Assembly (NCBI GenBank): GCA_012799845.1
Contig: JAAZKL010000238.1
Location: 1-10,486 of the forward strand
Source: Clostridiaceae bacterium
GTDB taxonomy: Bacteria > Bacillota > Clostridia > Acetivibrionales > DTU013
DNA: 10,486 nucleotides
Direction of reading: 5' to 3'
Shown: in pieces, positions 7,768 to 10,486 of the stretch
How the letters are laid out: every line of letters starts with the position of its first letter
Numbering within the stretch: position 1 is the first letter of the stretch
Position numbers and translations under genes: made by a program
The notes under the pieces: model-generated
What the model saw: the letters and a program-made list of their open reading frames with translations, nothing else
Told to the model about the DNA's origin: nothing
Database searches by the model: none

Positions 7768-7781
7768 AACCTTTTGCAGTA

Positions 7782-8678
7782 TTATTCTGCAGACGCTTCT
7801 GCTGCTTCCGGTTCTGCAGCGGCTTCCTCTGCGGCCTCTGCTGCCGTTTCTTCTGCAGTTTCCGCCGAAGCTTCTTCAGCAGCTTCTGTTGCAGCTTCTG
7901 CCACAGTCTCAGCGGGCAGTTCCGTTCCGGCTGCATTAGCTTCATCTGCTCCAAAGGCTTTGTCTTCGCCTTCTGCGTCTCCGGTGGAGAATTGTTCACC
8001 CTGGTTGGCCTCAATAACAGCATCCGCGATTTTGGATGCGATCAGCTTGACTGCCCTGATGGCATCATCATTGCCCGGTATGACATAATCGACCTCGTCA
8101 GGATCACAGTTCGTGTCGACTATCGCAACTACCGGGATACCAAGCTTCCTGGCTTCAAGTATCGCGTTTCTTTCCTTCCTGGGGTCAACGACGAACAGTG
8201 CTCCCGGCAGCTTCTTCATGTCCTTTATGCCGCCGAGATACTTCTCAAGTTTCTCCATCTCGCCCCGCAGCTTGATGACTTCCTTCTTGGGAAGCACTTC
8301 AAACAGGCCGTTCTGCTCCATGGCTTCAAGCTGTTTGAGCCTTTCGATCCTCTGCTGGATCGTTTTGAAGTTGGTGAGCATCCCGCCGAGCCACCTGGCG
8401 TTAACGTAGAACTGGCCGGATCTCAATGCCTCATCCCTGATAGAATCCTGGGCCTGTTTTTTCGTACCCACGAAAAGAACATCGTCACCGTTCATTACGA
8501 CTTCTCTGACAAAGAAATACGCCTCTTCGATTTTTTTGACGGTCTTCTGAAGATCGATGATGTAGATGCCGTTCCTCTCCGTGAAGATATACTCGGCCAT
8601 CTTGGGATTCCATCTCCTGGTCTGGTGTCCGAAGTGGACTCCTGCTTCCAGGAGCTGTTTCATTGAAATTACTGACAT
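7782..8678 (-). CDS. rpsB: Small-subunit ribosomal protein S2 with Ala/Glu-rich C-terminal extension
   Basis: S2 joins late in 30S assembly and helps bind S1 or the mRNA. The core (residues 1 to about 230) is canonical: MKQLLEAGVHFGHQTRRWNP, FIDLQKT-type segment IYIIDLQKTVKKIEEAY, FVGTKKQAQ, RWLGGMLTNF, LFVVDPRKERNAI, PVVAIVDTNCDPDEVDYVIPGNDDAIR. The start at 8678 follows AAGGAGG with ideal spacing; the frame is open further upstream but that part is the untranslated leader. The 298-aa length exceeds the usual 230-260. Residues 231-298 are about two thirds Ala plus Glu with one Lys and no Arg, a low-complexity acidic tail without known catalytic role. It is the first gene of the operon, downstream of a good promoter. 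Confidence 0.98.
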   Translation of the reverse strand: MSVISMKQLLEAGVHFGHQTRRWNPKMAEYIFTERNGIYIIDLQKTVKKIEEAYFFVREVVMNGDDVLFVGTKKQAQDSIRDEALRSGQFYVNARWLGGMLTNFKTIQQRIERLKQLEAMEQNGLFEVLPKKEVIKLRGEMEKLEKYLGGIKDMKKLPGALFVVDPRKERNAILEARKLGIPVVAIVDTNCDPDEVDYVIPGNDDAIRAVKLIASKIADAVIEANQGEQFSTGDAEGEDKAFGADEANAAGTELPAETVAEAATEAAEEASAETAEETAAEAAEEAAAEPEAAEASAE

Positions 8679-8731
8679 ATATAACCTCCTTAAGTTTTTG
8701 CCACCACAGCCTTCATCCGCCCAGAACACCG

Positions 8732-8763
8732 AAAAAACGGCACTTTTCTGCACGTCCTGCCGT
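8732..8763 (-). terminator. Possible attenuator hairpin in the rpsB leader
   Basis: On the minus strand ACGGCA (8763-8758) pairs with TGCCGT (8742-8737) across a 15-base loop and is followed immediately by a run of six T (8737-8732). It lies roughly 16-47 bases after the predicted transcription start and 54 bases before the rpsB ATG. Position and T run suit an early attenuator for S2 autoregulation or another signal. The stem is only 6 bp with a large loop, so strength is doubtful. Confidence 0.35.
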
Positions 8764-8780
8764 GTGTGTGATTTTTTTCT

Positions 8781-8808
8781 TTGATAGTATAACACACGGT
8801 TATAAAAT
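8781..8808 (+). promoter_or_regulatory. Divergent sigma-A-like promoter reading toward the structured RNA
   Basis: On the plus strand, -35 TTGATA (8781-8786), a 16-base spacer and -10 TAAAAT (8803-8808) make a plausible promoter. Transcription would start near 8815, about 30 bases before the closing stem of the structured element at 8845. It interleaves with the rpsB promoter, so both probably cannot be occupied at once. AT-rich sequence makes chance matches possible. Confidence 0.45.
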
Positions 8809-8814
8809 TATCAA
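8786..8814 (-). promoter_or_regulatory. Sigma-A-like promoter for the rpsB operon
   Basis: Reading the minus strand, -35 TTGATA (8814-8809), a 17-base spacer, and -10 TATACT (8791-8786) are close to consensus. Transcription would start near 8779, giving a leader of about 100 bases to the rpsB ATG. This is the only strong promoter seen on the minus strand in the window, and would drive the genes down to polC. Confidence 0.8.
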
Positions 8815-8844
8815 TCAAAAAATTGGGTGAAATGCATGAATAAA

Positions 8845-9079
8845 ATGAAGCCGGGAGGTTGGTCAGTCATGCATAATGGTTTGCAAGTGTTATAGATGCG
8901 GCCGGGTCATGCAACTCGAATGAGGCATCAGGCACTTCAACCGGCAGAACGGATGCTACCGGCGCTGGTCCCAAGCCACGGACGGCGAGTAACCTGCGCC
9001 CTCATCGGAGCAAATGAGCCCGTCAGCAGCTGTACACGCAGCAACACTAATGTATGACTGACCAACCTCCCGGCTTCAT
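8845..9079 (+). ncRNA. Large structured non-coding RNA candidate (possibly raiA-motif RNA)
   Basis: The ends form a long closing helix: 8845-8870 pairs perfectly with 9054-9079 and continues through one G-U (8871/9053) and three more pairs. Inside, these helices can coexist: 8886-8891/9043-9048; 8901-8905/8941-8945 enclosing a hairpin 8909-8912/8925-8928 with 8915-8917/8922-8924; 8981-8985/9020-9024 enclosing 9001-9005/9014-9018 with loop CGGAGCAA; and 8961-8965/8996-9000, which crosses the previous helix as a pseudoknot. The plus strand is favoured because the G-U would be a C-A mismatch on the other strand and unpaired bases are A-rich (GAGTAACC, CGGAGCAA). No protein frame explains it. Segments such as AAGCCACGG and GCGAGTAACCTGC recall, from memory only, the raiA-motif RNA of Firmicutes and Actinobacteria. 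Structured RNA is quite likely; the class name is tentative. A transposon-derived palindromic element is the main alternative. No clear terminator follows 9079 on the plus strand. Confidence 0.65.
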
Positions 9080-9118
9080 CAAGTCTAAAATTTGCGCCTA
9101 AATGTTCTATGCTTGTTA

Positions 9119-9796
9119 CTATGAATGCTTGACCACCTCGCGCATAAATCTTCTGATTTTATCGGCGTCCTTGAGTCCCGGCCGGATCTCGACGCCTGTC
9201 AGTACATCCACGCCAAAGGGCCTGGCTGCCCGGATAGCGCCGCCGACATTGCCGGGATCGAGCCCGCCGGCGAGGATCACCGGCAATGTGCTGCTTTCCT
9301 TTACTGTAAGGAATGCGGCAAGGTCGACGGAGATGCCCGTTCCCCCCGGCATAGCTTCAGTAAAGGAATCCACAAGTATGGCCAAAACCCCGGTTTCCGA
9401 AAGAGTACGGGCAGCTTCCGCAGGATTTTCGATCTCAAAATCACACAGGCCGTCAGCCCTGATGCGCAGCGCTTTGATCACTTTGATCCCTTCAGTCCGC
9501 AGACGCTTCACAATACGTGATATGTCGCCGAGGGACTCCCTGTGATGAAGCTGCAGTAAATCAGGTCTGATGGCGAGGGCTGTTTCGATGACATCGTCCG
9601 GCGCGCCCCCTGTCACCACGCATGTACATACATACGGCGGGACTTTGCTGATAAGCATAGCAGCCTCATCCCGTGAGAGGTTCCACGGGACAGGCTCCGG
9701 ATAATCAATTACAAAACCTACGGCGTGCACTCCCGCATCGACGCAGATTCCTGTGTCTCTTTCAGTCATCAGGCCGCAGACTTTGACCCGGACCAT
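9119..9796 (-). CDS. trpF: Phosphoribosylanthranilate isomerase (divergent)
   Basis: TrpF catalyses the Amadori rearrangement of phosphoribosylanthranilate to CdRP in tryptophan synthesis, on a TIM barrel. The 225-aa product keeps the catalytic Cys7 in VKVCGL, the general acid Asp143 in LVDSF, GGTGISVD, and the phosphate-binding PVILAGGLDPGNV with GVDVLTGVE. Departures from common bacterial forms are VVTGGAP around residue 60, where FVN is usual, and GFVIDYPEPVPWNLS near residue 28, which recalls methanogen enzymes. AGGAG lies 9 bases before the ATG at 9796; a GTG one codon earlier (9799) is an alternative. It follows trpC by about 58 bases, and no trpB or trpA follows; the next feature is the structured RNA. 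Confidence 0.93.
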   Translation of the reverse strand: MVRVKVCGLMTERDTGICVDAGVHAVGFVIDYPEPVPWNLSRDEAAMLISKVPPYVCTCVVTGGAPDDVIETALAIRPDLLQLHHRESLGDISRIVKRLRTEGIKVIKALRIRADGLCDFEIENPAEAARTLSETGVLAILVDSFTEAMPGGTGISVDLAAFLTVKESSTLPVILAGGLDPGNVGGAIRAARPFGVDVLTGVEIRPGLKDADKIRRFMREVVKHS

Positions 9797-9854
9797 CACT
9801 CACCGCTCCTTCACATAAACGCTTAACGCCAAAAGACTTGCAGTATTGATTGAG

Positions 9855-10486
9855 CTACTGGTATCGTTTGATCGCATCGGCCAGCGACCTGTACATTTCC
9901 GCAGGGTCAGCCGCCCGAAGGATCGCTGTACCGACGAGCACAGCCCCGGCTCCTGCAGAAGCCGCTCTTCTGACATCTTCAGGGCACTGGATGGAACTCT
10001 CGCTAACAATGAAAACACCGGACGGCAGGTACCCGGCAATCCGTTCCGTAGTGGCAACAGTGCCTCCGTCAGTTTCAAGATCCAGGATGTTCCTGTTGTT
10101 TATCCCTATGAGCGACAGTTCCAAATGCCGTATCTTTTCCAGATCCTCAAAACTGTGGATCTCTACCAGCGGCTCCAGGCCAAGCTTAAGTGCGTCTTCA
10201 GTCAGCCGTGCCAGCGTGTCCCTTTCAATCATCGACGCTATCAGCAAGACAGCAGACGCGCCCATATCGACGCTTTCCGCCAGTTGCTCCCGGTGGACTA
10301 TAAAATCCTTCCTGAGCACCGGCACTGCTGCCGACAGCGCGATCCGCTCCAGAAGCTTTGCCGACCCTCCAAAATGGTCTTTCTCCGTGACCACGGATAT
10401 CACAGGCGCGCCTGCCTTCACAAGCTCTGCAGCCAGACCGGCGGCATCGGTTTCAGGGATGAGGTCCCCTTCAGCCGGCGACTTGC
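9855..10486 (-). CDS. trpC: Indole-3-glycerol phosphate synthase, 5'-truncated by the window edge
   Basis: TrpC closes and decarboxylates CdRP to indole-3-glycerol phosphate, the step after TrpF. About 210 codons are visible; the start lies beyond the window. The first visible residues, KSPAEGDL, are the catalytic KxSP region. Other active-site elements are VVTEKDHFGGS, VLRKDFIV (catalytic Lys), PLVEIHS (catalytic Glu), IGINNRN and VSESSI, followed by GAGAVLVGTAIL at the C-terminal phosphate site. The variants ILDLETDGG and SESSI, where most bacteria have a different loop and SESGI, resemble methanogen TrpC as I remember it. The frame stays open to 10486, so a start at the GTG near 10421 would be false. 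It precedes trpF, as in trp operons. Confidence 0.95.
   Translation of the reverse strand, partial: KSPAEGDLIPETDAAGLAAELVKAGAPVISVVTEKDHFGGSAKLLERIALSAAVPVLRKDFIVHREQLAESVDMGASAVLLIASMIERDTLARLTEDALKLGLEPLVEIHSFEDLEKIRHLELSLIGINNRNILDLETDGGTVATTERIAGYLPSGVFIVSESSIQCPEDVRRAASAGAGAVLVGTAILRAADPAEMYRSLADAIKRYQ

Noticed and set aside
7263..8666. 467-codon open frame on the plus strand opposite tsf and rpsB
   Set aside because: It lies wholly antisense to two highly conserved genes and the gap between them, has Ser/Ala/Phe-rich composition created by the complement of the Ala/Glu tail, and shows no recognisable domain.
8679..8795. In-frame upstream extension of rpsB to 8795
   Set aside because: It would include the promoter -10 region and leader and lacks family similarity; the ATG at 8678 has an excellent ribosome binding site.
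8978..8996. Similarity of ACGGACGGCGAGTAAC to the 16S rRNA segment around GGACGGGTGAGTAAC
   Set aside because: The match is about 15 bases with a gap and nothing around it resembles 16S rRNA; it is explained as part of the structured element.
8845..9079. MITE or insertion-sequence remnant with 26-bp terminal repeats
   Set aside because: No target-site duplication is visible at the flanks and the interior is rich in compatible helices including a pseudoknot. Not fully excluded; a genomic copy count would decide.
8845..9079. IscB-associated (HEARO/omega) RNA, because of the GGAGCAA loop
   Set aside because: No IscB or TnpB-like gene is in the window, the loop match is very short, and such RNAs do not usually have a 30-bp closing stem.
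9800..10078. 92-codon minus-strand frame ending just before trpF
   Set aside because: It is an out-of-frame reading of trpC; the trpC frame has clear active-site motifs.
1..10486. CRISPR arrays, tRNA genes, prophage or toxin-antitoxin genes
   Set aside because: I found no regularly spaced repeats, no tRNA-like sequence and no such protein frames on either strand.

Overview
The window looks like a chromosomal segment from an anaerobic, Clostridia-type Firmicute. The evidence is the gene order rpsB-tsf-pyrH-frr-(small protein)-uppS-cdsA-dxr-rseP-ispG-polC, the presence of a PolC-type replicative polymerase, strong GGAGG-type ribosome binding sites, and the MEP isoprenoid genes dxr and ispG embedded in the cluster. 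Every protein gene reads on the minus strand, so transcription runs from high to low coordinates. No genus can be named from the sequence alone.

Right edge (9119-10486): trpC (5' end cut by the window edge) and trpF, two consecutive steps of tryptophan synthesis. trpB and trpA do not follow trpF, which is unusual. Both proteins carry variant motifs that remind me of methanogen enzymes.

Junction (8679-9118), about 440 bases without a protein gene: this is the most interesting part. A roughly 235-base element (8845-9079) is closed by a near-perfect 30-bp inverted repeat. Inside it is a mutually compatible set of helices including an apparent pseudoknot, which makes it a strong candidate for a large structured non-coding RNA, most likely on the plus strand and divergent from everything else. 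It may belong to the raiA-motif class, but that is recognition from memory and not verified. Between it and rpsB lie two overlapping, divergent sigma-A-like promoters (8781-8814), one for the rpsB operon and one able to make the RNA. The rpsB leader also carries a possible attenuator (8732-8763). I see nothing recognisable in 9080-9118, and no ordinary terminator after trpF.

Main operon (1-8678): rpsB (ribosomal protein S2, with an unusual Ala/Glu-rich acidic tail), tsf (EF-Ts), pyrH (UMP kinase), frr (ribosome recycling factor), a 64-aa PASTA-like protein of unknown function, uppS (undecaprenyl diphosphate synthase), cdsA (CDP-diacylglycerol synthase), dxr (DXP reductoisomerase), rseP (site-2 protease with two PDZ domains), ispG (HMBPP synthase) and the start of polC. 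The operon combines translation, UMP supply, isoprenoid synthesis (dxr, ispG) feeding the cell-wall lipid carrier (uppS), phospholipid synthesis (cdsA), envelope proteolysis (rseP) and replication (polC). Genes are tightly spaced, with a 4-base overlap at uppS/cdsA and a 10-base overlap at dxr/rseP. Three gaps (rpsB-tsf, tsf-pyrH, small protein-uppS) contain hairpins that could tune expression of later genes; none is a convincing full terminator.
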